A stretch of 64,000 nt of DNA from Lewinellaceae bacterium (GTDB lineage: Bacteria; Bacteroidota; Bacteroidia; Chitinophagales; Saprospiraceae), in NCBI GenBank assembly GCA_020636215.1, contig JACJYG010000004.1, positions 1,178,001 through 1,242,000 of the forward strand, in the 5' to 3' direction. A program made the position numbers and the translations under genes. Each line of letters starts with the position of its first letter. The first letter of the stretch is position 1. Positions 36,502 to 45,366 of the stretch are shown here, piece after piece. The notes beneath the pieces are model-generated. The model did not search any database and was not told the DNA's origin. It worked only from the letters and a program-made list of their open reading frames with translations.

Positions 36502-37671
36502 TTACTGCTTCACCACCTGCGGCAACCAACTCCGGTAGTAATCCTTATCCTCGATGCCGACGGCGTATTCCGTCAGTTTGAGCGGGCGGAAGGTATCCAC
36601 CATGACGGCCAGTTCACCGGTTTCTTTAGCGCCAATACTCTTTTCTACCGTACCGGGATGCGGGCCATGGGGGATGCCGCCCGGGTGCAGCGTGATCATA
36701 CCCTGTTCGACATGCTTGCGGCTCATGAAGTCCCCATCTACATAATAGAGCAACTCATCGCTGTCGATATTGCTGTGATTGTAGGGCGCCGGGATGGCCT
36801 GCGGGTGGTAGTCATACAAGCGGGGCACGAAAGAACAGATGACGAAATTGCGCGCTTCAAAAGTCTGATGCACCGGCGGTGGCTGATGGATACGCCCCGT
36901 AATGGGTTCGAAGTTATGTATGGAAAAGGCATAGGGATAAAGATAGCCGTCCCAACCTACCAGGTCGAAAGGATGGTTGAGGTAATAGTAGGGGTAGACC
37001 CTGTCCTGTTTTTTGATGTAGAAGAGGAATTCCCCTTGCTCATCGTGGGTTTCCAGGTTTTGCGGCTTTCGGATGTCACGCTCGCAAAACGGCGCGTGTT
37101 CTTCCATCTGGCCAAATTTATTGCGATATCGCCGGGGCGTCACCACCGGGCTGTATGACTCGACAATGAAGAGGCGGTTGTCGTTACCGTCAAATTCTAA
37201 CTGATAGGTAGTACCGCGGGGTATGACTACATAATCGCCGTATTCGAAGGCCACCGTTCCATACATCGTGAGCAACCGCCCGCTGCCCTTATGGATGAAG
37301 ATCACCTCATCAGCATCGGCGTTCTTGAAGAAATAATCTGTCATGCTCTGGCGCGGCGCAGCCAGGATGATCTTACAGTCGTCATTGACGAGCACCGGTT
37401 TGCGGCTCTTCAGGTAGTCGTCTTCCGGTTCTATCTGAAACCCCTTCAGGCTGCGGTGTTTGAGTTGTTTATCGAACACCACCTTGGGTTCCACAGAAAA
37501 AGGGTCTTCCACCTGAACGATCTGGGTGGGCGGGTTGGCGTGGTAGAGCAGGGAGTACAAGTCGCTGAACCCTTCGGTAGAAAAGAGCTCTTCGTGGTAG
37601 AGCTCCCCGTTGGGCTTGCGAAATTGGGTATGTCGTTTGGGCGGTACTTGTCCAAGGCTATAGTAATGCAT
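36502..37671 (-). CDS. hmgA: Homogentisate 1,2-dioxygenase
   Basis: The 389-residue cupin enzyme opens homogentisate to maleylacetoacetate. The metal region is MITLHPGGIPHGPHPGTVEK, and ELAVMVDTFRPLKLT follows at the expected position. FLFYIKKQDRVYPYYYLNHP and VVIPRGTTYQLEF are other family segments. It lies 43 bp downstream of marR and upstream of hppD, so one regulator probably controls both. Fumarylacetoacetase is not in the window. Confidence 0.95.
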   Translation of the reverse strand: MHYYSLGQVPPKRHTQFRKPNGELYHEELFSTEGFSDLYSLLYHANPPTQIVQVEDPFSVEPKVVFDKQLKHRSLKGFQIEPEDDYLKSRKPVLVNDDCKIILAAPRQSMTDYFFKNADADEVIFIHKGSGRLLTMYGTVAFEYGDYVVIPRGTTYQLEFDGNDNRLFIVESYSPVVTPRRYRNKFGQMEEHAPFCERDIRKPQNLETHDEQGEFLFYIKKQDRVYPYYYLNHPFDLVGWDGYLYPYAFSIHNFEPITGRIHQPPPVHQTFEARNFVICSFVPRLYDYHPQAIPAPYNHSNIDSDELLYYVDGDFMSRKHVEQGMITLHPGGIPHGPHPGTVEKSIGAKETGELAVMVDTFRPLKLTEYAVGIEDKDYYRSWLPQVVKQ

Positions 37672-37714
37672 AAGCTTTTTATTTGGTTAAGGTATTAATT
37701 TAAACCCGACAGGT

Positions 37715-38167
37715 TTAAGACCCAGGATTAAGGTTTTCGAATACAGTATTCAGAATACCAGTCAGTTGCCCGATTTCTTCGTCCACCAGGCCATGCCAGG
37801 CCTGGCGGCGGGCTGCCTGGATAATAGGTAGAATGGCTTCGATCTTCTCCCGGCCGTCTTCTGTGAGTTGTATCTTGAAGCGACGCCGGTCGTCTGGGTC
37901 GGTTATTCTTCGGGTCAATTCTTTCTGGCAGAGCAGGTCGATGATGCGGGTGACGGTAGGCGGGTCTTTGAAGGTGGCTCGGGCAATCTCCAACTGACTA
38001 AGCCCTTCCTGCCGGTCGAGCACCTGCAGGATGACCCATTGGTCGATGGTGATGCCGGCATCCGCCGCTGCCAGTTGCTGCTGAAAGAACTGTTTCATCC
38101 GCTTCGCGGTACGCTCCAGGATGAAGCCCGAAAGCTCCGATTGTTTTTCTGTTTTGGTTTTTGCCAC
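37715..38167 (-). CDS. MarR-family transcriptional regulator
   Basis: The winged-helix regulator of about 150 residues contains ITIDQWVILQVLDRQEGLSQ and LEIARATFKDPPTVTRIIDL as recognition helices. The wing is LTRRITDPDDRRRFKIQLTEDG. The start is chosen as GTG 38167 (MAKTKTEKQSE). A longer TTG start at 38203 falls inside the -7 box and is unlikely. It heads the hmgA-hppD cluster and probably senses an aromatic intermediate. Confidence 0.9.
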   Translation of the reverse strand: MAKTKTEKQSELSGFILERTAKRMKQFFQQQLAAADAGITIDQWVILQVLDRQEGLSQLEIARATFKDPPTVTRIIDLLCQKELTRRITDPDDRRRFKIQLTEDGREKIEAILPIIQAARRQAWHGLVDEEIGQLTGILNTVFENLNPGS

Positions 38168-38200
38168 TAGTTCGGCCACGGCTTTGCAGTTTTGTTGCTG

Positions 38201-38233
38201 CAAAAATAGTTAGCATGGCAATTATTTGCAAAT
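38201..38233 (-). promoter_or_regulatory. marR-hmgA promoter with overlapping palindrome
   Basis: On the minus strand TTTG (38229-38232) and TATTTTTG (38201-38208) are separated by exactly 20 bp, the ideal Bacteroidota -33/-7 arrangement. The perfect palindrome ATTTGCAAAT (38224-38233) covers the -33 box and is a natural MarR dimer site. Confidence 0.7.
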
Positions 38234-38338
38234 ATTGGAGGGCCCGGGGGAAAAATCATTAGCACCGGCCGTTAAATCGTCAATAGGCAATCGGCAAAAA
38301 GGACGGTTTCCTGCTCACAGTTCTCCCTAGCCAAACCA

Positions 38339-39775
38339 TTATTCTTGTTCCCTACCCAGCTGCATTGCTTTTCGCAGCTCTTTTTCCTGCATCTGCACGA
38401 TCAGTTGCCCGCTAAGCAGCAGGAGTTCCTGTTCATCATTAGTGATGGTGTATTTGGTGCCAATATGGGTGAGCACTTCATAGAGGACCTGCTGGTCGCT
38501 GTTGGACAGTTCCAGCTTTTGTTTCAACAAGCCAATAAGGCGTTCTTGTTCCACTTTGATTTCGAAACCTTCAGGTATGGGGGCGTCGTTGTCCTGCAAC
38601 AGAATATTGAAACTAAAGAAGACAGGTATAATGCCGTACTGCTGGCAAACCGATCTGATATCTTTCGCCAGGGTAGCCCGGCGGGCGTACAGTCCGCTCG
38701 ATGGCAAGCGCCCCAGGACACCCAGAGAAAACTCGGCAGCCTCGTGTTTGGAAAAGGTATAGAGGTTACCCCCCGCATCGGCATCGACAACCAGCAGGAC
38801 TTTCCGCCGCCGGTTACGTTCTTGTTTAAGGATTTCCACGGCGGTATAGTAACCGATGTTCTCCGTCATGGCGCCGTCAATCAGGTGCAGGTAGGGCCGG
38901 TCGGGGCTAAAACTACTGCGCAGGGTGCTATTGGAGATCAGGACCGGGAAGCTGCCGCTGGCTTTGATGCCGACGGCCAAAGGCACCTGAAAAGGGTCGA
39001 GGCTGTCTCGTTTGACCATGTGCAGGCGATGAGTGTACCCATTGATTTGGTATCGCGCCAGGATATCCGGAGTGAACGGAAAGATCGTCATGGTGCTCAA
39101 TGTAGAACTATTGGTAATGTGCATGGGGAAATATACCTGGCCAGTACTGCCGGCGGGAACGAAGATGTCTCTTAGCAACAGGCTGCGGGTACGCGGGCCG
39201 TCTTTTTTTTGCCGCCGATCAAAGCCTAAAACATGCTCGTCGATAGCGCGCTCCAATGCATCCCCATCGTCGGCATAGGAAAACCAAAGACGAGGATTGA
39301 TGGCGGCGCGCAAGAGCACACCGGTGTAAGAAACCGCCAAATCCTTCCGGATCTGCCGCTGAATGTAATTGCTGAGTTGGAATGGTTCTTGGCGATTGAA
39401 ATACCGATGCTCGTACAGGGCAGTGATGTAGGCGCCCCCGGCAAAACCCCCGCCTGAAACGGTAGACAGATAATCGACCTGGTCAAGCATATCCTGCTCC
39501 TGCTCTCCCCTCATGTGCAGTTGTTCCAGCCCCAGCATGACGCCAATACCAAAATTAGCGGCCCGGGAGCCCCCACCGGAAATGGCCAGGGCTACCGCAA
39601 GGGAAGAATCCTGCCCGGGGCGCTCCTGCACGCTTTTGTAATAATCCAGGCGCACAGTGGGAACCGGGTCACCATCTTTCAAAAACTGGCTGCGGTCGGG
39701 GTAGAGTTTTTTGGAACAGCTACCGAAAAGCAACAGCCCGGATAATATCAGTAGAAACTGGGTACGAAAAGCCAT
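38339..39775 (-). CDS. Patatin-like phospholipase lipoprotein
   Basis: From ATG 39775 the protein (478 residues) has a lipobox (LSGLLLFGSC). The hydrolase domain has the oxyanion loop ISGGGSRAANFGIG, the nucleophile Ser in DYLSTVSGGGFAGG and the catalytic Asp in HLIDGAMTENIG. The VSGGG elbow is closer to cytosolic PLA2 types than to the plant GTSAG form. It is anchored in the envelope; lipid substrate unknown. The upstream frame to 39856 is rejected because the lipobox would be internal. Confidence 0.9.
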   Translation of the reverse strand: MAFRTQFLLILSGLLLFGSCSKKLYPDRSQFLKDGDPVPTVRLDYYKSVQERPGQDSSLAVALAISGGGSRAANFGIGVMLGLEQLHMRGEQEQDMLDQVDYLSTVSGGGFAGGAYITALYEHRYFNRQEPFQLSNYIQRQIRKDLAVSYTGVLLRAAINPRLWFSYADDGDALERAIDEHVLGFDRRQKKDGPRTRSLLLRDIFVPAGSTGQVYFPMHITNSSTLSTMTIFPFTPDILARYQINGYTHRLHMVKRDSLDPFQVPLAVGIKASGSFPVLISNSTLRSSFSPDRPYLHLIDGAMTENIGYYTAVEILKQERNRRRKVLLVVDADAGGNLYTFSKHEAAEFSLGVLGRLPSSGLYARRATLAKDIRSVCQQYGIIPVFFSFNILLQDNDAPIPEGFEIKVEQERLIGLLKQKLELSNSDQQVLYEVLTHIGTKYTITNDEQELLLLSGQLIVQMQEKELRKAMQLGREQE

Positions 39776-39921
39776 GTTATTCTTTTGGGTTTTCAAAACT
39801 ATGGGTTCCTTAAGAGCATTATGTACCGCTGGCCGCCAGGATTTGAACCAATCCATCGCGGCAGGGGTATATACTTAGCTTGCCTATTATTTTTGGGCGC
39901 AAAAATCTTGGCAGTGCTAAC

Positions 39922-39929
39922 TATATTTG
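39922..39929 (+). promoter_or_regulatory. -7 box TATATTTG for uvrC
   Basis: Consensus box 44 bp before ATG 39973. It supports this start over the in-frame ATG at 39880. Confidence 0.5.
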
Positions 39930-39972
39930 TTACGATTACCAAAAATCACAAAATAGGCGAGTTTTTTCATCC

Positions 39973-41790
39973 ATGACCACCAACGATTTCAAAACAATTG
40001 CCGACACGGTCCCCAAGCAACCTGGCGTTTACCGCTTTATGGATGAAGACGGGACGATCCTTTATGTTGGTAAGGCCAAGGACCTGCGCAGCCGCGTGTC
40101 CTCCTATTTTGGCGACCGCCGGGACCGTGCCCACAAAACCCGCGTGCTGGTTAAGAACGCCCACCACCTGGAATTCACGATCGTGGAAACGGAGGCCGAC
40201 GCACTTCTGTTGGAAAACACCCTGATCAAAAAATACCAGCCGCGCTACAACGTGATGTTGCGCGATGACAAGAGTTATTCCTATATCTGCATCAAAAACG
40301 AACGCTTCCCCCGCGTATTCATCACCCGTCGGGTCGTAAAGGACGGGTCCACCTATTTCGGGCCCTACACTTCCAAATCGCGCATCAAGATCATCCTGGA
40401 CCTCATCAAGCGCCTGTTTCCGCTGCGCACCTGTAGTTATAATCTCAGCCAGGACAACATTGAGGCCGGCAAGTTTAAGGTTTGCCTCGAATATCACATC
40501 AAAAACTGTATGGGCCCCTGTGAGGGCCTGGAAAGCGAAGCCGCCTACCAGGACCGCGCCGACCAGGTGAAGAACATCCTACGCGGTAATTTCGGCGCGG
40601 TGAAAGCCCACTTCAAAACGCTGATGGAAACTTACGCCGAAAACCTGGAATTTGAAAAAGCTCACCAGATCAAGGAAAAATTCAGCGCTTTTGAAGATTA
40701 CCAGGCCAAATCGACCGTGGTCAGCACGACCATTCGCGACGTTGACGTATTTTCCATCGCTTCCGAGGAAAAGGAGGCCTACATCAACTACATCAAGGTC
40801 GTCAATGGCGCCATTATCCATACCCACACCCAGGAATTGGTCAAGAACCTGGACGATGAGGAGCAGGAACTACTCGAATACGCTATCCCGGTGATCAGGG
40901 AGCGCTTCAACAGCATCGCCACTGAAATCATCCTGCCCTTTGAGGTGCAACTGGAAGAAGGGCTGCAAGCCAATATACCTAAGATCGGCGATAAACGGAA
41001 ATTGCTGGAATTGTCGGAGAAGAACGTGAAGTATTATCTGTTGCAGAAGCAAAAGCAACGGGCCAGCCAAACGCGCAAGCAGACTTCCGCCGAACGCATT
41101 CTGCGCACCCTGCAAAAGGACCTGCAGATGGACGAAGTACCCCTGCACCTCGAGTGTTTCGACAACTCCAACATTCAGGGCAGCCACCCCGTTGCCTCCT
41201 GCGTCGTATTCAAAAACGCCAAACCCAGCAAAAAGGACTACCGCCATTTCAACATCAAAACCGTTGAAGGGCCCAACGATTTCGCCTCTATGGAGGAAGT
41301 CGTCCAACGCCGTTACCGCCGCCTGATCGACGAGGGCGAACCATTGCCCCAACTCATCATCATCGACGGCGGCAAAGGGCAGCTCAGCGCCGCCGCAGCA
41401 AGCCTGGAACGGCTGGGCATCCTCGATAAGGTGACGGTTATTGGCATCGCCAAACGCCTGGAGGAAATATTCTTCCCCGGAGATTCCATTCCCCTTTACA
41501 TCGATAAGAAGTCCGAATCGCTCAAGCTGATCCAACAGGCGCGCAACGAAGCCCACCGCTTCGCCATCACCTTTCACCGCAATAAACGCTCTCAGCACTT
41601 CACCACCACCGAGCTGACCAATATACCGGGCGTCGGGGAGAAGACGGCGCAGAAACTGCTCAGCCACTTCGGTTCGGTGAAACGCCTGCGCAACGCCCTG
41701 GCCACCGAGATCGCCGAGGTGAGCAGCATGGGGGTGGCGAAGAAGGTAAAGGAATATTTTAAGGGGCAAACTTCGGAAGAAGAGGAATAG
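39973..41790 (+). CDS. uvrC: Excinuclease ABC subunit C
   Basis: The 605-residue nuclease makes both incisions in nucleotide excision repair. It has a GIY-YIG domain (PGVYRFMDEDGTILYVGKAK), a Cys cluster (CLEYHIKNCMGPC), and a UVR helix (NLEFEKAHQIKEKFSAF). The RNase H-like nuclease contains LECFDNSNIQGSHPVASCV and IIDGGKGQLSAA. Tandem HhH ends the protein (LTNIPGVGEKTAQKLLSHFG). All parts are intact. An FAD oxidoreductase follows 56 bp downstream. Confidence 0.97.
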   Translation: MTTNDFKTIADTVPKQPGVYRFMDEDGTILYVGKAKDLRSRVSSYFGDRRDRAHKTRVLVKNAHHLEFTIVETEADALLLENTLIKKYQPRYNVMLRDDKSYSYICIKNERFPRVFITRRVVKDGSTYFGPYTSKSRIKIILDLIKRLFPLRTCSYNLSQDNIEAGKFKVCLEYHIKNCMGPCEGLESEAAYQDRADQVKNILRGNFGAVKAHFKTLMETYAENLEFEKAHQIKEKFSAFEDYQAKSTVVSTTIRDVDVFSIASEEKEAYINYIKVVNGAIIHTHTQELVKNLDDEEQELLEYAIPVIRERFNSIATEIILPFEVQLEEGLQANIPKIGDKRKLLELSEKNVKYYLLQKQKQRASQTRKQTSAERILRTLQKDLQMDEVPLHLECFDNSNIQGSHPVASCVVFKNAKPSKKDYRHFNIKTVEGPNDFASMEEVVQRRYRRLIDEGEPLPQLIIIDGGKGQLSAAAASLERLGILDKVTVIGIAKRLEEIFFPGDSIPLYIDKKSESLKLIQQARNEAHRFAITFHRNKRSQHFTTTELTNIPGVGEKTAQKLLSHFGSVKRLRNALATEIAEVSSMGVAKKVKEYFKGQTSEEEE

Positions 41791-41846
41791 GGGCTTCCAA
41801 CAATCCCGCCTCTCCACTGTTCAGAGTTTAACAACGGAATCAACTT

Positions 41847-43094
41847 ATGACGGACGTAATCATCATCGGCGGCGGATTGGCGGGCCTGGCCGCCGCCAAC
41901 TATCTGCACCAAAAAGGCCAGTCCATCCAACTGCTGGAAGCTAGCGACCGAGTAGGAGGGCGCGTAAAGACGGAGCAAAAAAACGGCTTTCTGCTCGACC
42001 ACGGCTTCCAGGTGTTCGCTACAGCCTATCCCGAGGCCAAAGCCTTGCTCGACTACGAAAAGCTCAACCTCCGCCCTTTCCTTCCCGGTGCAATCCTCTT
42101 GCAGGCCGACGGCAGCCGGGACCGCATCGGCGACCCTCTGCGCAACTGGAGCAGCCTGTTCCCTACCCTGATGGCCAAAGCCGGTGGTTGGGGAAGTAAA
42201 CTGAAGATATTAGGCCTGAGCAACCGCCTTAAACGGCAGAGCCTCTCCGAAATATTCGCCGCCGAGGAACGCCCTACCCTGGAGGTGCTGGGCGGGGCGT
42301 ATGGGTTCGATGAGGCGTTGATCCGCCGCTTTTTCCAGCCTTTTTATAGTGGGATCTTCCTTGAAAAGGAATTGCGGACGAGCCGTCGCATGTTCGACTT
42401 TGTATTCAAAATGTTTGCCGAAGGAGCCGTGGCGGTCCCTAATGCCGGCATGGAAGCCATTCCCCGCCAGTTGGCCGGCAATTTGCCTAAAGAGGTAATC
42501 AAAGTGAATTGCCGGGTGGAGCGCATCGATGGCAATAAGGTATATACCGATGATGGCGCCGTGTTTGAAGGCAAGGCCATCCTGCTGGCCACCGAAGCCA
42601 CCGGGCTGGTGCGCTCGTATGCGCCGGATACTAAGCAGGAATACCACAGCACCACCCACCTCCACTTCACGGCCCCTGTGGCGCCCATCGGGCAGGCCCT
42701 CATCGCCTTGAATACCCTGCCAGACGGCCTGGTGAACAGCGTTGTGGCGATGAGCCAGGTGGCCCCGGGATACGCACCGGCGGGCCAGCACCTGGCTTCG
42801 GTATCCATTGTCGGCAAAACAGAAGCCCGAGGAGAAACCCTGGCCGGGCAGGTGAAAGCGGAGCTGAGCCGATGGTTTGGGAAAGCGGTAGATGCCTGGC
42901 AACTCCTGGATGAACGGGTGGTCGATTACGCGCTGCCCGCCCAGCAACACGTCCGGCATGATATTGATCCGTCGGAATTGCGCCTCAGTGAGCACCTTTT
43001 TGTCTGCGGCGACCACTTGCTGAATGGCTCCATTAATGCTGCTATGCGGAGTGGGCGGCTGGCGGCGGAGGCGATTAAGACGGCGATTGGTTAG
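41847..43094 (+). CDS. FAD-dependent amine oxidase / desaturase-like oxidoreductase
   Basis: The 415-residue flavoprotein has the dinucleotide motif IIGGGLAGLAAANYLHQKG and GRVKTEQKNGFLLDHGFQVF. The C-terminal FAD motif is LFVCGDHLLNGSINAAMRSG. It resembles protoporphyrinogen oxidase/phytoene desaturase-type NAD(P)-binding proteins without a diagnostic substrate motif. It is co-directional with uvrC but probably unrelated in function. Confidence 0.9.
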   Translation: MTDVIIIGGGLAGLAAANYLHQKGQSIQLLEASDRVGGRVKTEQKNGFLLDHGFQVFATAYPEAKALLDYEKLNLRPFLPGAILLQADGSRDRIGDPLRNWSSLFPTLMAKAGGWGSKLKILGLSNRLKRQSLSEIFAAEERPTLEVLGGAYGFDEALIRRFFQPFYSGIFLEKELRTSRRMFDFVFKMFAEGAVAVPNAGMEAIPRQLAGNLPKEVIKVNCRVERIDGNKVYTDDGAVFEGKAILLATEATGLVRSYAPDTKQEYHSTTHLHFTAPVAPIGQALIALNTLPDGLVNSVVAMSQVAPGYAPAGQHLASVSIVGKTEARGETLAGQVKAELSRWFGKAVDAWQLLDERVVDYALPAQQHVRHDIDPSELRLSEHLFVCGDHLLNGSINAAMRSGRLAAEAIKTAIG

Positions 43095-43112
43095 TGCTAA
43101 CGGCCATGTTTA

Positions 43113-43165
43113 CCGATGCTGTAGATACTTCTTTTTGGCCCATACGGGTCAAAAAGATACCTGCC
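43113..43165. repeat. GATGC/GATAC plus GGCCC-TAC-GGG hairpin
   Basis: GATGCTGTAGATACTT is followed by TTTTTGGCCCATACGGGTCA, a near-palindrome, and AAAAAGATACC. The same modules, in the same style, occur at 44428-44565 and 12364-12467. Confidence 0.6.
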
Positions 43166-43254
43166 GTCGGCAACGGGTAACTTAATATAATTGCCCTCAG
43201 CATAAAACAATACAAAAGAGCAAGAGATTGAACAGATAATCCCCTAATTTCAGA

Positions 43255-43433
43255 GAAATTTTAGAACTTGTTTAAAATTCGTTTTTGGGAATGAAAAGGA
43301 TTCATTTTTTGGTGAGACAAGGCTCTTTTTGAAGTGCATACCTGGAAGGTATGGACAAAAAAAGGAACGAAGTATCACCGAAAAAGGGGCATTTTCAACC
43401 CGAAGTATGAAATTTAAACAAGTTCTTAATTTC
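43255..43433. mobile_element. MITE-like element, family 1 copy B
   Basis: A 179-bp element has inverted ends, with a perfect 14-bp core AGAACTTGTTTAAA at 43263-43276 and 43413-43426 and GAAATT outside both. The interior shares CAAGGCTCTTTTTGA (43318-43332) with copy A. A later CGAAAAA...GGGGCAT stretch also aligns with copy A in reverse. No ORF. It lies upstream of the sigma factor gene. Confidence 0.75.
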
Positions 43434-43507
43434 CACGGTGATACTTCCCCCCATATTGGCACTATAAACAAAAGGGCAGTGAAAAACGCCCTCAAATTCA
43501 CCAAGCT

Positions 43508-44071
43508 ATGGACGTAACAGCAAAAGATATCACCCAACAACTTCTTTCCGATCGGGCAACCGCTTTCGAGCAGCTCTACGCGGCCTGCTTCCCCCGCGCC
43601 GCGCAACTCGTCAAGGCTTTGGGCGGCGATTATGACGACGCTAAAGATGTATTCCAGGATGCCCTGATCATCCTGTACGAAAAGGCAGTGGAAGGGCGGC
43701 TCGACATCAAAAGCTCCGCCTCCGCCTACATAATAGGTATCGTCAAACATTTATGGGTACGGCAGCGGGGGCGCGACGCTAACCTGCTCTCCTTCAGCGA
43801 GCTGGAGCAGCAGATCGAAATCCCCCATGATTTTTACCAGGAGCCGGAGCCGCCCCGCTTGCGCCTCTTCCACTTCCTGGCTACCGCTGGCCGCAAATGC
43901 ATGGACATCCTGCAGGCCTTTTACTACCAACATCTGCCGCTGCAGGAGATCGCCGAGGAGTTCGGCTTCTCCAACACCCGCTCGGCCACGGTGCAAAAAC
44001 ACAAGTGCCTGGAGAAGATCCGCGAACAGGTTAAAGAAAAATCCCTGCGCTATGAGGAAGTGGTGGAATAA
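43508..44071 (+). CDS. ECF-type RNA polymerase sigma factor
   Basis: The 187-residue sigma-70-family protein has region 2 in FEQLYAACFPRAAQLVKALG and DYDDAKDVFQDALIILYEKA. Region 4 is in LQAFYYQHLPLQEIAEEFGF with SATVQKHKCLEKIR. It probably directs RNA polymerase to a small regulon. The next gene starts inside its last codons, suggesting coupled expression of a regulator of its activity. Confidence 0.9.
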   Translation: MDVTAKDITQQLLSDRATAFEQLYAACFPRAAQLVKALGGDYDDAKDVFQDALIILYEKAVEGRLDIKSSASAYIIGIVKHLWVRQRGRDANLLSFSELEQQIEIPHDFYQEPEPPRLRLFHFLATAGRKCMDILQAFYYQHLPLQEIAEEFGFSNTRSATVQKHKCLEKIREQVKEKSLRYEEVVE

Positions 44072-44390
44072 ACTCCGGGCTATCGGGCTTCCCCTTTGGA
44101 GACGAGGGAGGAAGTGGGAAGGTTTACCCAGCCAAGTTCCGAGAACGGGCGAAAGTTTTACCCGAACACAAGTGCACCGAGCGAGCGGAGGGAAGCGGCC
44201 GGAGGGAGTCCCGTCGGGATGGGAATTGCCGGCCTCTTCGGAACAGCAAGAGATAATCCTCCAGGCTATCCGCTGGTACGGCCGCCGCAAATTGCGGAAA
44301 GAGATCGATGCCGTACACCGGCGTCTTGTCATTGAACGCCCCGCAGGAAGGCTTGTCCGCCAGATCCGTCGGATTTTTCCGGAGGCATAG
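44052..44390 (+). CDS. Small basic protein overlapping the sigma factor gene
   Basis: ATG 44052 overlaps the sigma stop by 20 nt in another frame, and the 112-residue product begins MRKWWNKLRAIGLPLW. The C-terminal half, EQQEIILQAIRWYGRRKLRK and EIDAVHRRLV, looks like a genuine helical segment. The middle (about residues 18-60) is Gly/Pro/Arg-rich and encoded by repeat-like DNA, including CCCGTCGGGA. An anti-sigma or accessory role is suggested only by position. It may be a damaged gene. Confidence 0.5.
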   Translation: MRKWWNKLRAIGLPLWRRGRKWEGLPSQVPRTGESFTRTQVHRASGGKRPEGVPSGWELPASSEQQEIILQAIRWYGRRKLRKEIDAVHRRLVIERPAGRLVRQIRRIFPEA

Positions 44391-44427
44391 TCCTCCCGGC
44401 AGCACGGTGGAGGCCCTTGATTGGCGC

Positions 44428-44565
44428 CTAAGGTGGATACTTCGCCCTACGGGCGGATGATACTATTGATGCTAAAGCCTGACTATCCATAGGATCAACC
44501 GCCCGAAGGGCGCAGCATCCTTTTGGCCCGTACGGGCCAAAAAAAGCATCAACAGCATCTTTATT
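44428..44565. repeat. Repeat cluster: GATACT/GATGCT units and GCCC-TAC-GGGC hairpins
   Basis: GGATACTTCGCCCTACGGGC and GATACTATTGATGCT are followed by CCGCCCGAAGGGCG and GGCCCGTACGGGCC. GCATCAACAGCATC, the opposite-strand form of GATGC units, ends it. The cluster fills the gap before clpP and is a two-armed version of the 12364-12467 array. A weaker echo (GATACTCTTGATGC) is at 45278. Confidence 0.75.
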
Positions 44566-44599
44566 TATTTTAAAATTTTCTTCAACAAAAAACCAAGCT

Positions 44600-45259
44600 A
44601 TGTCACATCTTCATAGCCAGGCCTCCGTCGTGCCTATGGTCATCGACGCGAGCGACCGCGCGGAGCGCGCCTACGACATCTATAGCCTCCTGCTAAAGGA
44701 GCGCATCGTGTTCCTGGGCACTGGAGTTAACGAACAGGTTGCCAACCTCATCGTGGCTCAGTTGCTCTACCTCGACAGCCAGAGCAACAAGCTGCCCATC
44801 AACATGTACATCAACAGTCCGGGCGGCAGTATTTACGCCGGCATGGCCATTTATGACGCCATGCAGATGATCAAAGCTCCCGTACACACCACTGCCGTAG
44901 GCGTAACGGCCAGCATGAGTACGGTCCTCCTTTCTTCCGGAGCGAAAGGCAACCGCTACGCCTTGCCGCACGCCACCATTCACATGCACCCGGCAGGGGG
45001 CGGCGCACAGGGCTACACCGAGGATGTACGCATCGCCTACCACGAACAGGAACGCCTGGAAAAGCAGTTGTTCCACATTGTAGGAAGAAACAGCGGCCAC
45101 AGTTGGCAGCAGATCGAAACGGATTTCCTGCGCGACCGCTTCATGAACGCCCTGGAAGCCAAAGCTTATGGCTTGGTAGACGAGATCCTGGGAGATACGG
45201 AGGATGTAGTGCTGCTGGAGCAGGCGAGGCTACAGGTGAAGGCGGGCCATGGGCATTAG
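44600..45259 (+). CDS. clpP: ATP-dependent Clp protease proteolytic subunit
   Basis: The 219-residue serine protease assembles into the tetradecameric chamber fed by ClpX/ClpA. The nucleophile is Ser in GVTASMSTVLLSSGAKG. The His is in LPHATIHMHPAGGG and the Asp in FLRDRFMNALEAKAYGLVDE. The IHMHP segment is one residue longer than the usual IHQP. It lies apart from tig or clpX, behind a sigma factor, so it may be a second ClpP paralogue. Confidence 0.95.
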   Translation: MSHLHSQASVVPMVIDASDRAERAYDIYSLLLKERIVFLGTGVNEQVANLIVAQLLYLDSQSNKLPINMYINSPGGSIYAGMAIYDAMQMIKAPVHTTAVGVTASMSTVLLSSGAKGNRYALPHATIHMHPAGGGAQGYTEDVRIAYHEQERLEKQLFHIVGRNSGHSWQQIETDFLRDRFMNALEAKAYGLVDEILGDTEDVVLLEQARLQVKAGHGH

Positions 45260-45366
45260 GATCGTCTTTTTTTTGGATACTCTTGATGCTTCTATTGTAC
45301 CGCTGTCGCGGCACAATTGTCCTCTTGGGCGCGATGAGATCTATCCAGGAATCTTTTTGCTGGTAA

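Noticed and set aside
39835..39875. Sequence resembling the 3' half of a tRNA on the minus strand (GGTTCAAATCCTGGCGG)
   Set aside because: The T stem does not pair well and no D arm or anticodon arm can be drawn; treated as chance or a remnant too short to call.
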